Shown here: one piece after another, positions 35,948 to 46,600 of the stretch
Position numbering within the stretch: position 1 is the first letter of the stretch
Layout: the number at the start of each line of letters is the position of its first letter
Assembly: GCA_016212665.1 (NCBI GenBank)
Contig: JACREZ010000016.1
Location: 1-64,000, forward strand
Source of the DNA: Ignavibacteriota bacterium
GTDB lineage: Bacteria > Bacteroidota > Ignavibacteria > UBA10030 > SZUA-254
Reading direction: 5' to 3'
DNA length: 64,000 nt
Position numbers and translations under genes: made by a program
Notes under the pieces: model-generated
Seen by the model: only the letters and a program-made list of their open reading frames with translations
What the model was told of the DNA's origin: nothing
Databases searched by the model: none

Positions 35948-36300
35948 TAGCGAATCTTATGGTGGTCAATAACAATGGAAGCATGTTCCCATGTTTCAAC
36001 CGGATGCCGTTCGAGCAGTCTGAGCAACGCCTCCTGAGTTTGCCGGATGCCTGTCGGATAAACATTCAAACGAACAACTCCGAAGCCGGGAAGGTTGGGA
36101 ATCTTCAATGGATTCTGGAAATCTTCATCGTACGTTATAATCACCATGCGATGTTGTTGAGAAAAGAAAAAGATTTCTTCATCCGTCATTCGTTGTTGAC
36201 CGAGTGTTCTGGTCGATGTGATCTCAGCCCGATTTCCAACTTGTTGCTGAAGCCAATTAGCGATTGGTTCAGGAATATTTTGGTCAAGCAAGATTGTCAT
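35932..36300 (-). CDS. DUF5615 PIN-like protein (possible toxin)
   Basis: A 122-aa protein with a PIN-like fold of the DUF5615 type: ILLDQNIP at the N-terminus, TDEEIFFFSQQHRMVIITYD-EDF in the centre (acidic residues expected at the metal site) and IVIDHHKIRY near the end. Such proteins are usually encoded with DUF433 proteins and treated as toxin-antitoxin-like pairs, although nuclease activity is not established for all. Its ATG shares one base with the stop of the DUF433 gene (TAATG), so the two are co-translated. Confidence 0.87.
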   Translation of the reverse strand: MTILLDQNIPEPIANWLQQQVGNRAEITSTRTLGQQRMTDEEIFFFSQQHRMVIITYDEDFQNPLKIPNLPGFGVVRLNVYPTGIRQTQEALLRLLERHPVETWEHASIVIDHHKIRYQKRT

Positions 36301-36527
36301 TACGCGGGAAGGTGGATGCTGAGTTGTGTTTCATCCACTAACTCGATTGCGTATGCAATGGCGGCTTCAATATCGTCAATGGAAAGTTCAGGGTAATTCC
36401 TGATGATGTCTGTGATTGTTTCTCCGCCAGCGAACGAACCAAGAATGTTCCGCACCATAATGCGGGTGCCGCGTATAACAGGTTTACCATGACAGATATT
36501 CGGATTTGTTTCGATTCGGTTATCCAT
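36300..36527 (-). CDS. DUF433 protein (putative antitoxin)
   Basis: A 75-aa DUF433 protein with the family signature NPNICHGKPVIRGTRIMV and FAGGETITDIIRNYPELSID, a small winged-helix-like fold. It is the likely antitoxin/DNA-binding partner of the DUF5615 protein encoded immediately downstream. The start at 36527 (MDNRIETNP) is chosen; the upstream in-frame extension is not family sequence. Confidence 0.88.
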   Translation of the reverse strand: MDNRIETNPNICHGKPVIRGTRIMVRNILGSFAGGETITDIIRNYPELSIDDIEAAIAYAIELVDETQLSIHLPA

Positions 36528-36614
36528 TTGTATTGAAGAATATTGAGAACGTATTACTATCTGGAAAAAAGTAACCAAAGAAATTGAATAATTCAAATAT
36601 AAAAAGGATTTTTT

Positions 36615-38084
36615 ATGAACATGAAATATCATATGCTCATTGTACTCTGTACTCAACTACTTTGTACTCAACTTCTCAACACACAAACGATTGTTCATCC
36701 GTGGAACGTGAACGACCGCGGAGGGGGGCGATCTACTTCAAGTCAATTACAACTTCATTCATCGTTCGGACAAAACGTTGTTCTGCGCATGAGTTCCGAA
36801 ACGGCAACATTGGAAAACGGGTATCTCCCCGGTGTGCGAACTTTTGCTGATGAGCAAGTACCGGCATTTCCACAACTTCTTATCATTCATTCAAGGAACA
36901 ACATTCCGGTATTTTCATATCCGCTGAAGAATGGCGTAAGATATAAAATAACGGTTACTGGGACATATAGTTTTTGGAACGAATACGAGAGTTATGGAAT
37001 TGATGCAAAGTATTTTTATGATGTACCTCCGACATATCCCGGTGAAGGGCAGGAACCATTCTTGTCCACCATAGAAGGCGGGTTGACAATTAATGGAGAT
37101 ACGATGTGTGCAATTCCTTCCGGGTATCATCCTGCACACGCGTACACAATGTTCATACTTGGAGCGGATACTTCGGTTGCATTTGTCATCAACGACTATT
37201 ATCTGGGTGAGCCGTTGTACGAAGACAACTCAGGGTTTCTTCTTGCTCTTATCGAGCAGGAGAATATAACTATGACTATGCAAATGGAACAACGTTGGAA
37301 TTTGATTTCCATTCCGTTATCAATTCCCGATTTTCGGACAACGGCTGTTTTCCCCCAAGCCGCTTCCCGTGTGTTCTCCTATTTTCAGAGATATCAAAAC
37401 AACGATACGTTGGAAACCGGAAAAGGATATTGGGTAAAGTTTGATTCATCAGAAAACATTGAGTATGTCGGATCAACGATACTCGAAGATACCTTGGAAG
37501 TACAGCCAAGATGGAATCTCATCGGTTCTCTTTCAGAATCTGTTCCGGTCAATACTATCGGCTCAATTCCCGGTGGACTTGTTACCTCTCAATTTATTGG
37601 ATATGATGGTACATATTATTCGACAGATACACTTGAACCGGGTAACGGATATTGGGTGAAAGTTGCTCAGGAGGGACAACTGATTCTTTCTTCGATTGCA
37701 ACAATCGCACCTACATCAATGAATAATATCAAAATTATACCAACTACCGAATTACCTCCGGCTCCACCCTTACGTGGTAATACAGATGAACAATTGTCTA
37801 CAGAATTTTTGTTAGGTCAGAATTATCCCAACCCATTTAACCCAAAGACAGTTATAAGTTATCAGCTAAAAGTTAAAAGCGATGTTTCATTGAAGGTGTA
37901 CAACATGCTTGGGAAAGAAGTGGCAACTATCGTTGACGGCGAGCAGGAAGCGGGATACAAGTCGGTGGAGTGGGATGCATTGGATGTTCCGAGCGGCGTC
38001 TATTTCTATCGTTTGGAAGCCACGAGCGTCTCCGATGCGAATCGTTCGTTCAGGGATGTGAAGAAACTTCTGTTATTACGGTAA
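36615..38084 (+). CDS. T9SS-exported protein
   Basis: A 489-aa secreted protein. A signal-like N-terminus is followed by a short beta region typical of T9SS cargo (NDRGGGRSTSSQLQLHSSFG). Two copies of a repeat follow (RWNLISIPLSIP ... LETGKGYWVKF and RWNLIGSLSES ... LEPGNGYWVKV, about 225-350). The sorting domain is [17 protein letters not shown] ... SGVYFYRL ... KLLLLR. The RWNLIS/GYWVK repeat is also found near the C-terminus of the giant protein at 43645 ([18 protein letters not shown]). Function unknown; probably surface-attached. AAAAAGGA precedes the start. Confidence 0.85.
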   Translation: MNMKYHMLIVLCTQLLCTQLLNTQTIVHPWNVNDRGGGRSTSSQLQLHSSFGQNVVLRMSSETATLENGYLPGVRTFADEQVPAFPQLLIIHSRNNIPVFSYPLKNGVRYKITVTGTYSFWNEYESYGIDAKYFYDVPPTYPGEGQEPFLSTIEGGLTINGDTMCAIPSGYHPAHAYTMFILGADTSVAFVINDYYLGEPLYEDNSGFLLALIEQENITMTMQMEQRWNLISIPLSIPDFRTTAVFPQAASRVFSYFQRYQNNDTLETGKGYWVKFDSSENIEYVGSTILEDTLEVQPRWNLIGSLSESVPVNTIGSIPGGLVTSQFIGYDGTYYSTDTLEPGNGYWVKVAQEGQLILSSIATIAPTSMNNIKIIPTTELPPAPPLRGNTDEQLSTEFLLGQNYPNPFNPKTVISYQLKVKSDVSLKVYNMLGKEVATIVDGEQEAGYKSVEWDALDVPSGVYFYRLEATSVSDANRSFRDVKKLLLLR

Positions 38085-38242
38085 AGTACGTTGTCTAAGT
38101 AAATAACTAAAGTTGCGTTTCAACAGAGCCTGCATCAACAGCGTTTTCTTTCCACTGTTCTGAAATGCGGAGGTCAGCCGAATCCAAAAAAGTACCGGCT
38201 TGTTTTCTATTTCATTTCTTTCTTCCTACATTTCGGAGGTTT

Positions 38243-38262
38243 TTGAGACTCCTTCGTCTCAA
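38243..38262. terminator. Short hairpin before module A
   Basis: TTGAGAC/GTCTCAA with a 6-nt loop, 45 bp before the kinase start and 159 bp after the preceding stop. No T-tract follows, so it is only a weak terminator candidate and may act in the kinase leader. Confidence 0.3.
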
Positions 38263-38306
38263 CTTGTTAGCATTGTCCATCATACAAAAGTAAAAACGCT
38301 TAAAAA

Positions 38307-41300
38307 TTGTTTCATTCATCATTTGTTCGCAGTCTACAATATTTCGTGCTGAGCGGAATATTCGCTTTCCTGTTTGTGCAGTCTACTATTGCCGGAACAG
38401 ATACACCCCGACGGGGAATTACTTCTGAGTATAAGATAGATTCATGGGGAATTGATAACGGACTTCCACAAAATAGCGTCAATGCAATTCTTCAAACGCG
38501 GGATGGTTTTATCTGGCTTGGAACATTTGGAGGACTCGTTCGCTTCGACGGTGTTAACTTCACAGTGTATAACCGGGGAAATACACCCTCTATGCTATCG
38601 GACAGAGTGTTGACGCTCATGGAGGATAAATCGGGAATGATGTGGGTAGGAACAGAGGGTGGCGGCGTTATGAAATTCGCTAACGGCAAATTTACTTCAT
38701 ACACAACGAGCGACGGACTGGCAAATACCACGGTACACGCTATGTTGCAGGATAGCGCCGGGTCAATCTGGATGTCTCATTACGAAGGACATGTCACACG
38801 ATTTGTGAATGGAAAATTTACTCCCTATAAAACCGGCTTTCAACAGGGGGGATATATCATGCTTGATTCGCGTGGTGAGATGTTTTATCATTTCAATGAT
38901 AGTGCGCTTCGGTTTCAGAATGAACAATTTGTTTCAAGTATTCCCGACAGTGTTTTCTTCGGGCTTCGGACAATTTCTCCCTTGTGGGATAAGCAGGGAA
39001 GGCTCTGGATTTGTAAAAATGGAGATATTCTGCTTTGCTATGTTGGAGGAAAACTTGAAAAGAAAATTTCAATCAGGGAGAACCTGCGGGTAGTCGGTGA
39101 ACGCAACATGAAAATTGACAACGACGGAAATATCTGGATGTTATCCACAAGCGGAGTCATTCAGTATAATGGAATATCGCTCAGGTTATATTCGATGAAC
39201 GACGGACTTTCTGCTCAGCAGGTTGTTTCAATGATGGTGGATAAGGAAGGAAATATCTGGTTTGGAACTCTCACTGCCGGTGTTAATCGTTTTCGGAAAA
39301 AATTAATCACCGTTGTTTCATCAAATGAAACAGGCGCTATCAATAATGCAACCTCAATTTCTCAACTTCATGACGGGACAATTATTGCCGGGTTCAACTG
39401 CGGCAAGTATAAATTGTTGAAGAATAATTCCGTTGTGAATTCGGTTGCCTACCCTGATTCGCTCAATTCATGCATCTGGTCTGTGCTGGAAGATTCCCGG
39501 AAGAGACTGTGGCTCGGTACATGGGGGAGCGGGTTATTTCAATCCCGCGTTGAATCTGATGGAACGATTACATCGGCAAGTAAATTTACTAAGATTCCAA
39601 GTCGGAATGTATTGGCATCGTATGAAGATAATGAAGGAAGATTATTGTTCGGTACGACAGATGACGGACTCTTCACTGTGGCAGGCGATTCTGTTTTTCA
39701 GTTCTCAACAACGAACGGACTTTCGAACAACGATGTGCGGGCAATTCTTCAAGATAGCCGCGGAGAACTATGGGTTGGAACCATGAATGGCTTGAACAAA
39801 CTCTCCGACGACGGCATTCAAATTTATCGTATGAACGACGGGCTGAGGAGTAATTCCATTCGGGCGCTCTATGAAGATGAAGAACATATTCTCTGGATAG
39901 GAACATACGGCGGCGGGTTGAGCAGAATTGAAAATGGCAATATTGTTTCTTTCACTACTGATGAAGGACTGTTTGATAATCTTGTTTCTCATATCATCGA
40001 AGATGATGACGGTAATTTTTGGATGGGCTGTAACCGGGGAGTTTTTCGTGTAGCAAAACAAGAGTTGAACGAAGTTGCACATGGGAAGCGTACAACGGTG
40101 AATTCAGTATCGTTCGGGAAGGATTATGGCTTGGTGAATGTGGAAACGAACGGTGGATTTCAACCGAACGCGTTGAAATCAAAAGACGGGAGAATCTATT
40201 TTCCGACTGTTGAAGGAGTTGCGTGGCTGGATCCGAAGGATGTTCGGCTCAACACGACGATAATTCCTGTTCACATAAATTATGTAGAAGTTGACCTACA
40301 GCATTTGGAATTTTCTTCAACAATACACATTGGTCCCGACCAAAACAATCTTGTCATCGGATATACCGCGCCAAGTTTTATCGAATCGAAAAAAGTCCGT
40401 TTCAGATACATGCTACACGGATATGACCAAACATGGATTGATGCAGGAACTCGGCGCGAAGCATACTATACAAAACTTCCGCAAGGGACGTACAAGTTCA
40501 CAGTCATTGCGGCAAACAGCGATGGAGTGTGGAATGAAACCGGCGCTTCGTTTACGCTCGTTGTTGTTCCTCCGTTTTGGATGACGTGGTGGTTCAGGGG
40601 AATCGGCATTATGCTGTTTCTTTCCATCGGTCCCATCCTCTATGTTCGTCGTGTCAGAAAATTACAGTATGAGAAAAATATCCGGGAACAATTTTCAAGA
40701 AATCTTCTCGCCAATGTTGAGCAAGAACGAAAACGCATCGCCACGGAACTGCACGATAGTATCGGTCAACATCTTCTTGTCATTAAGAACCGTTCGTCGT
40801 TTGGGCTACGACTTCTGCCGGATGAACAAAGAGTAAAAGAACAGTTAGATGGAATTTCTCTGGGAGCGTCCGATTCGTTAAAGGAACTTCGACACATTGC
40901 CTACAATCTCCGTCCGTTCGAACTTGACCGGCTGGGTTTAACAAGCGCATTGCACGGAATGATTGATAAAATACGCGAGTCATCTCAGGTACACATCGAA
41001 GCGAATATTGCCGATGTGAAAGGAGTGTTCCTGAAAGAGAATGAAATCAACGTCTTCAGAATTGTGCAGGAATGTTTAAATAATATCATCAAACATTCCG
41101 AAGCGACGAAGGCAACGGTAACAATAGAAAGAAATCTTCAAACTATTTCCATTTTAATTAGTGATAACGGAAAAGGATTTGACATCAGGAAGTTAAGTAG
41201 CGTTCATAAAAAACAAGGACTTGGAGTTTCCGGCATCGAAGAACGGGTACGAATATTAGGAGGGGAAATGCAACTCTTCTCTGAACCTGCCATGGGTACG

Positions 41301-41342
41301 TCTATCAAAGTCAATATTCCTGTTGAGCAACACAATAAATAA
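38307..41342 (+). CDS. Module A: propeller-type sensor histidine kinase
   Basis: A 1011-aa membrane kinase. A signal peptide (about 8-29) precedes periplasmic two-component-regulator propeller repeats (about 38-640; units end in IWLGTFGGLVRFDG, MWVGTEGGG, LWVGTMNGLN, LWIGTYGGGLSRI) and a Y_Y_Y domain (RYMLHGYDQTWIDAG). One transmembrane helix (about 757-775) follows. The cytoplasmic part is a HisKA_3 dimerisation domain with phospho-acceptor H816 (ATELHDSIGQH) and a HATPase (ISDNGKGF, GLGVSGIEERV). There is no helix-turn-helix on this polypeptide, unlike Bacteroides hybrid sensors; the regulator gene follows after 12 bp. The start is TTG; no ATG is available nearby. It senses an external ligand, unknown. 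Confidence 0.88.
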   Translation: MFHSSFVRSLQYFVLSGIFAFLFVQSTIAGTDTPRRGITSEYKIDSWGIDNGLPQNSVNAILQTRDGFIWLGTFGGLVRFDGVNFTVYNRGNTPSMLSDRVLTLMEDKSGMMWVGTEGGGVMKFANGKFTSYTTSDGLANTTVHAMLQDSAGSIWMSHYEGHVTRFVNGKFTPYKTGFQQGGYIMLDSRGEMFYHFNDSALRFQNEQFVSSIPDSVFFGLRTISPLWDKQGRLWICKNGDILLCYVGGKLEKKISIRENLRVVGERNMKIDNDGNIWMLSTSGVIQYNGISLRLYSMNDGLSAQQVVSMMVDKEGNIWFGTLTAGVNRFRKKLITVVSSNETGAINNATSISQLHDGTIIAGFNCGKYKLLKNNSVVNSVAYPDSLNSCIWSVLEDSRKRLWLGTWGSGLFQSRVESDGTITSASKFTKIPSRNVLASYEDNEGRLLFGTTDDGLFTVAGDSVFQFSTTNGLSNNDVRAILQDSRGELWVGTMNGLNKLSDDGIQIYRMNDGLRSNSIRALYEDEEHILWIGTYGGGLSRIENGNIVSFTTDEGLFDNLVSHIIEDDDGNFWMGCNRGVFRVAKQELNEVAHGKRTTVNSVSFGKDYGLVNVETNGGFQPNALKSKDGRIYFPTVEGVAWLDPKDVRLNTTIIPVHINYVEVDLQHLEFSSTIHIGPDQNNLVIGYTAPSFIESKKVRFRYMLHGYDQTWIDAGTRREAYYTKLPQGTYKFTVIAANSDGVWNETGASFTLVVVPPFWMTWWFRGIGIMLFLSIGPILYVRRVRKLQYEKNIREQFSRNLLANVEQERKRIATELHDSIGQHLLVIKNRSSFGLRLLPDEQRVKEQLDGISLGASDSLKELRHIAYNLRPFELDRLGLTSALHGMIDKIRESSQVHIEANIADVKGVFLKENEINVFRIVQECLNNIIKHSEATKATVTIERNLQTISILISDNGKGFDIRKLSSVHKKQGLGVSGIEERVRILGGEMQLFSEPAMGTSIKVNIPVEQHNK

Positions 41343-41354
41343 TATTAAACTGCA

Positions 41355-42056
41355 ATGAAACTACACTCACAACAGCGTACTTACCACTCACCGGTCACCA
41401 CCGACGAATCTCCAATCTCAATTATTCTGGCAGATGACCATCCCGTTCTCCGGAAAGGTATGCTTGATATTCTCAGAAGTGAATCGAGTGTCAGAGTGAT
41501 CGCGGAAACAGGAAACGGAGATGATGCGCTTCGACTCATTGAATCGGAGAAGCCGAACATTGCTATTCTCGATGTTGAGATGCCGAAGAAGAGCGGAATC
41601 GAAGTTGCCAAGTCCGTTCAGGAACAAGGACTCCCGACCGATGTCATTATTCTTACGCTGTACGATAGCGAAAATTTCTTCAATCAATCGTTGGATGTCG
41701 GAGTGATGGGGTATGTATTGAAAGATAGCGCGGTGGAAGATATTCTTGAGTGTATTCAATCGGTGATGGAAGGAAAACACTATATCAGTCCGCAACTCTC
41801 GAACTTTCTTCTCCGTCGTCGAAACCGTTCCTCAGCCGGTATAGAAAAGAAACTGGGCATTGATGCTCTCACAACAATGGAACGAAAAATTCTCAAGCAT
41901 ATCTCGGAAAACAAAACAACGAAAATCATCGCCGAGGAATTATTCCTCAGTCCGAAAACAATAGATACACACCGGCATAATATCTGCACAAAACTCGAAA
42001 TCACCGGCACAAACGCGCTTCTCCGCTTCGCGCTCGAACATCGCGACAAACTCTAA
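41355..42056 (+). CDS. Module A: NarL/LuxR-family response regulator
   Basis: A 233-aa regulator: receiver domain with DD in ILADDHP, phospho-acceptor D73 (ILDVEMP) and GYVLKDS, then LuxR-type helix-turn-helix (ALTTMERKILKH, LSPKTIDTHRHNI). It is the obvious partner of the kinase 12 bp upstream and closely resembles the regulator at 54502 (same VLKDxAVxDILECIxxVxEGxxYxSP segment). The 164-bp gap after it contains ctacctacta-type stuttering but no gene. Confidence 0.92.
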   Translation: MKLHSQQRTYHSPVTTDESPISIILADDHPVLRKGMLDILRSESSVRVIAETGNGDDALRLIESEKPNIAILDVEMPKKSGIEVAKSVQEQGLPTDVIILTLYDSENFFNQSLDVGVMGYVLKDSAVEDILECIQSVMEGKHYISPQLSNFLLRRRNRSSAGIEKKLGIDALTTMERKILKHISENKTTKIIAEELFLSPKTIDTHRHNICTKLEITGTNALLRFALEHRDKL

Positions 42057-42220
42057 CCCCTTCAGGTAATAGGTAATTGGTTGTAGCACCTACTACCTAC
42101 TACCTATAACCTTAGAATAGCTACACCCCTTCCTGTAGATAATTACAAGTCTTTCCTTATTGAATCACTCCTTCGGTTGGTGTACATTTATACTGTGGAA
42201 AAAGTAGTGAAAAGGCAAGA

Positions 42221-42562
42221 ATGAGAATTATGATTGTAGAAGACAGCCGTGTCATGCGGATGATGATTCGCAATGTTCTCGGAAACGAAAACGAGTATTT
42301 TGAATTTGAAGATGGTGATGAGGCGGTTTCCGCCTATGCTTCCGTTCACCCCGATTATGTTCTGATGGATATCAGTATGAGACGGATGGATGGTATTACG
42401 GCGACGCAACGGATAAAGGACATGGATAATAATTCTCAGGTAGTTATTGTTACAGATTTTGATAATAAACAGTTTCGTGAAAATGCCGCAACCGCAGGAG
42501 CCGTTGCTTATATCACCAAAGAAAATTTATTCGATATCCAAAACGTGTTAACACCGAGATAG
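42221..42562 (+). CDS. Module A: stand-alone receiver domain
   Basis: A 113-aa CheY-like protein with only a receiver: acidic pocket in MIVEDSR, phospho-acceptor D50 (VLMDISMRRMDG), Thr in VIVTDFD and Lys in YITKEN. No output domain is present. It could be a phosphate sink or relay for the kinase, or act by protein-protein contact. Module B has the same gene at the same place (56192), so its role is linked to the module rather than accidental. Confidence 0.9.
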   Translation: MRIMIVEDSRVMRMMIRNVLGNENEYFEFEDGDEAVSAYASVHPDYVLMDISMRRMDGITATQRIKDMDNNSQVVIVTDFDNKQFRENAATAGAVAYITKENLFDIQNVLTPR

Positions 42563-42634
42563 TCATACATCGGTGAGCGTTGAAAATTTTAGTCATTGTA
42601 ATTAGTTCTCTCATCAATTATTTAAGGTCATACT

Positions 42635-43588
42635 ATGAAATCTTTCTATTTCATTCTATCATTGTTTGTAGCACTCCTCCTGTGTTCACAGGGAAATGCA
42701 CAAAATCTTACCACTTCCGTTCAGGGTGTTCTGCGCGATGCAGTCGGACATTCTGTGGAGGATGGCGCGTACACATTAGTCTTTAAGCTATACTCTGTTG
42801 ATAATGGTGGAACAGCCCTCTGGACAGAAACACAGGAAAATGTTGTTGTAACCCATGGTGTGTTTTCCGTTGAACTTGGAGCCGTAACCTCACTTCCGAA
42901 TATTGATGCCGCGACCGTGTACTACATTGGAATTTCTGTTGAAGGGGGCGCTGAACTACAGCCGCGTCTCAAACTCCACAAAGCATTCACTGCGAATGTT
43001 ACCGCCGCAATGGCAGGATTTACGAATAATGTTCCTTCTACCGGGACGGCACGTCTTGATGCGGTGCAGTTTCCTGACAATACCACACTCTCAACTGCGG
43101 ACCCGAATAAACTCGGCATTCCCATCGGAGGTATTATTATGTGGAGTGGAACTTCCGCTTCCGTGCCTTCGAACTGGGCGATTTGTGATGGGACAAACGG
43201 AACACCTGACTTGCAGAACAGATTTGTCGTCGGGGTGGGAAGTTCCTATGCGGTTGGAAATACCGGTGGCTCGGCTTCTGTTACACTCACTACTGCTCAG
43301 TTGCCAGCACATAATCATACTGGAAATACAAGTACAAATGGTAACCATACTCATGGTTCTAACTCAACTGACAGATTGGGTTTTGCGGCACGGGTTTTCA
43401 ACTCTACCGTAACTTCGCTGGACAACACCGGGGACGAAATAAGTCAGTATATCACAACGCGGTTGCAGATATCTGAAGCGGGAGACCATAGCCATTCATT
43501 TACAACTAATTTTACCGGTTCAGATCAAGCACACGAAAATCGTCCCCCCTATTATGCTCTCTACTACATCATGAAGATTAGTAATTAA
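42635..43588 (+). CDS. Module A: exported protein with phage tail-collar domain
   Basis: A 317-aa secreted protein. A signal peptide ([21 protein letters not shown]) is followed by the N-terminal domain shared with 33509 and 57151 ([39 protein letters not shown]; about 25-130). The C-terminal half is a phage tail-collar domain ([54 protein letters not shown]), the metal-coordinating receptor-binding fold of tail fibres. No T9SS domain and no other phage genes are present. It is probably a surface adhesin or a subunit of a fibre. AAGG precedes the start, and the giant gene follows after 56 bp. Confidence 0.88.
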   Translation: MKSFYFILSLFVALLLCSQGNAQNLTTSVQGVLRDAVGHSVEDGAYTLVFKLYSVDNGGTALWTETQENVVVTHGVFSVELGAVTSLPNIDAATVYYIGISVEGGAELQPRLKLHKAFTANVTAAMAGFTNNVPSTGTARLDAVQFPDNTTLSTADPNKLGIPIGGIIMWSGTSASVPSNWAICDGTNGTPDLQNRFVVGVGSSYAVGNTGGSASVTLTTAQLPAHNHTGNTSTNGNHTHGSNSTDRLGFAARVFNSTVTSLDNTGDEISQYITTRLQISEAGDHSHSFTTNFTGSDQAHENRPPYYALYYIMKISN

Positions 43589-43644
43589 TAAGTACAAGTA
43601 CATCCTTAAATCACTTATTAATACTATTACTCAATGAGGTAGTT

Positions 43645-46600
43645 ATGAAAAAAATATATCTTCAAGTGTGCGTGTTGGCGCTCGCTTGTTTGATGAGTAC
43701 GTCCGTTGTGTACTCTCAAATTTGCGACCCGACAAAAGAACTATTTCCTGTGCAAGCGCAGGTAAATTCCGGGGGTTCGAGCAGAATCTCTAACAATAAT
43801 TTTCAGATGGCGACGACGATTGGAAATGCGTTAATCGGTTCGTCGCGAAACAATGTAATTCAACCGGGATCTTACAGCATGGAATTCGGTTTCTGGGCGT
43901 TCATGATGCTTGAGCCGAATATTCCTGTTGTCTCTGCTTCCGATGGTGATTTTCCCGACCGTATCGAAGTACGGTGGGATCCGATAAAAGACCCGATTGG
44001 TCCTCCGGTGACTGAGCAAAAACTGTATCGCGACAATCAATTTCTTGGTTCATTTCCTATCACGCAGAATGCATATTTGGATTTCAATGTCATTCCCGGA
44101 GTTTCATATAAATATGATGTAGTGACGACAAACCGTTTCGGCAACAGCGAAAAAGGAACAGATATCGGGTTTGTCAATCCGAACGGAATCATTACCGGAA
44201 CAATTCAGACTGGCTCAACCGTGCCGGTGCCGGATGTTGAAGTAGTTCTCACTCCGACGATTTCTTACTCAGTTCAGTTCAATGGTGATGATGATAAAAT
44301 CGTTCTTACTGATAGTGCAATCAATAATCTTCGCCAAGGGACAATCGAATTTTGGGTTTACCCTACCAAGTTGACACAATCAACTTTGTTTTCGAAACGC
44401 CGTGTTATTGCTGAAGCAAATCGTCCTCTCAACTTATACAGTGTTGTTTCCATAGGTTCGTATCCCGGTAACAATGGAATTCCGGTTGATAGCACACCCG
44501 GGAAATTATTCTTCTACGCGAAATCCGGAACACCGGTTGCATCGAGCAAAAGAAATTTAAGCGCCAATACATGGACGCATGTGGCAATCGTATTTGATTC
44601 AACGAATGCAAAAATCTATATCAACGGCATGTTCGATAATGAAGTACTGGGTGATTTTACCATACCGGACGACCGCTCTCCGCGTGACGCCCGACCTGTG
44701 CGAACCTACGTCGGCTATTGGGAAGGAATTGGAAATTACTTTGAAGGGAATCTTGATGAAGTCCGCTGGTGGAAGTCTATTCGCTCGAACGAGAAATTAA
44801 TTGAAAATAAAGACCGAACGATAGATGCTGACGATACGGATTTATTAATTTATTGGAAATTCGATGAAGGGAAAGGAACTCGGGCATACGACTTATCAAA
44901 GAGTAAACATCATGGCTTGTTCTGTAGCCCGATAGTGTTTTCAGTTTCCAATAAAGCATCGGTGTACACGAGTGGAATCACGAACCAGCAAGGAAACTAT
45001 ATTATCAAAGGAATCAATTACGGCTCTGGTACCACGTTCGCCGCGACGCCAAGAAAATTATCAATTATCGGCAGAGCATTGGAGATGGATGGCGTTGACG
45101 ATTGGGTTGAGATACCATCTGTCGTCGGTGATACTGCGTTGAATACCGGAACAATCGAAGCGTGGGTCTATCCCCGTTCTGTGACCGGGATACAACCCAT
45201 AGTTACGTTACGCAATCGGGCGACGAACCCGTCCGGAATTTTATATATCGAGAACGGGAGATTCAAATTCCTGTCAACAGGAACAATGATTGCAACCGAT
45301 ACGACGCCGCTCGATACTGCGTTGTGGTATCATGTTGCGCTCAAGTATAATTCTACCGGTGCGACATTTTACATCAATGGCGAAGCAGGCGCAGTCGTGA
45401 ACGGAGATTTTTCAATTGATACCGGAAGTATCGGAACAAAAGCGACGATTGGAAATGTGAACTCCAATTATTTCTATGGGCGAATTGATGAGGTTCGTGT
45501 GTGGAAATCGGAGCGAACACAGCAGGAAATTCAAGCAAATATGAACGCTCCGTTCACCACCGAACAGGATGGCTTACAGGCATATTGGAAACTGAATGAA
45601 GGTGGCGGATTGGTTATCTCTGACGAGACAATCAATTCGTATGTTGGCAATATCATCAATGCCGATTCCACTATCTGGACGAAGCATATTCCCATGGATG
45701 AGAAATTTACTCATGTATTTTTGCCGGAAACACGCGATGTTACTCTTGCGCCGAGCAGTACGGTTGTATCGAGAATTGATTACACGGATATTTCACTCCT
45801 CTCCGTTGTCGGGTTCGTGAAGCATATCAATACGAATTGCTTTGCTGACAGCGTCGAAGTGTTGGTTGACGGATTTCCAGCGCGTCCGCCTGCACTCACC
45901 GGGGTGGACGGGAAATTTACTGTCGAGTTTGAACCCGGAAGCACACATACGCTTTCGTTCAGGAAGTTTGACCATCAATTCGTTCCTGCATCGTGGGATA
46001 TCAGAAACATTTCTCAGCCGGTTGTCATTTCAAGAACATTCGAGAATACCGTAACGCGGGATATGAGAATCAACGTCGTCGGCGGCAAGTGCGAATATTC
46101 ACTCGGAAAATCGAAAGTGAAAATTACAAGTACGAACAATTGTTTTGAAACAATCGTGTACACCGATTCCCTTTCAGGAAGAGTGACGGCGGCCTCGTTG
46201 CCCCCGATGAATTTCAACGTCACTGTTATGGCTATTGATAACAATCCCGTTCATCCGTTCGTTGATGATTCAAAAATAATTTTGATGAAGGAACACAACG
46301 ATACGGCAACATTTCTCTACCGCGCGCCTATTCAGGTGGAAATTAAGACCGGGTTCCCGGAACAAACTTCTGCTTGCGGTGATGTTGTGATGAAACAGGG
46401 AGAACGTGTGAAACTTACACTCGACATTTTTGAAGATTACAACGGCAGACGTTGTCCGGTGGATACAGGAACAATTACAAAAAATGATTTCGTCAGTCAA
46501 GTGCTGGACAAAACATTTTCGTTTACAAATGGCGTTGCGTATGACACAATTGTCGCGATGGGTCCCAATCCGTTAGCGCCCTACACATGGGGAATTGAAT

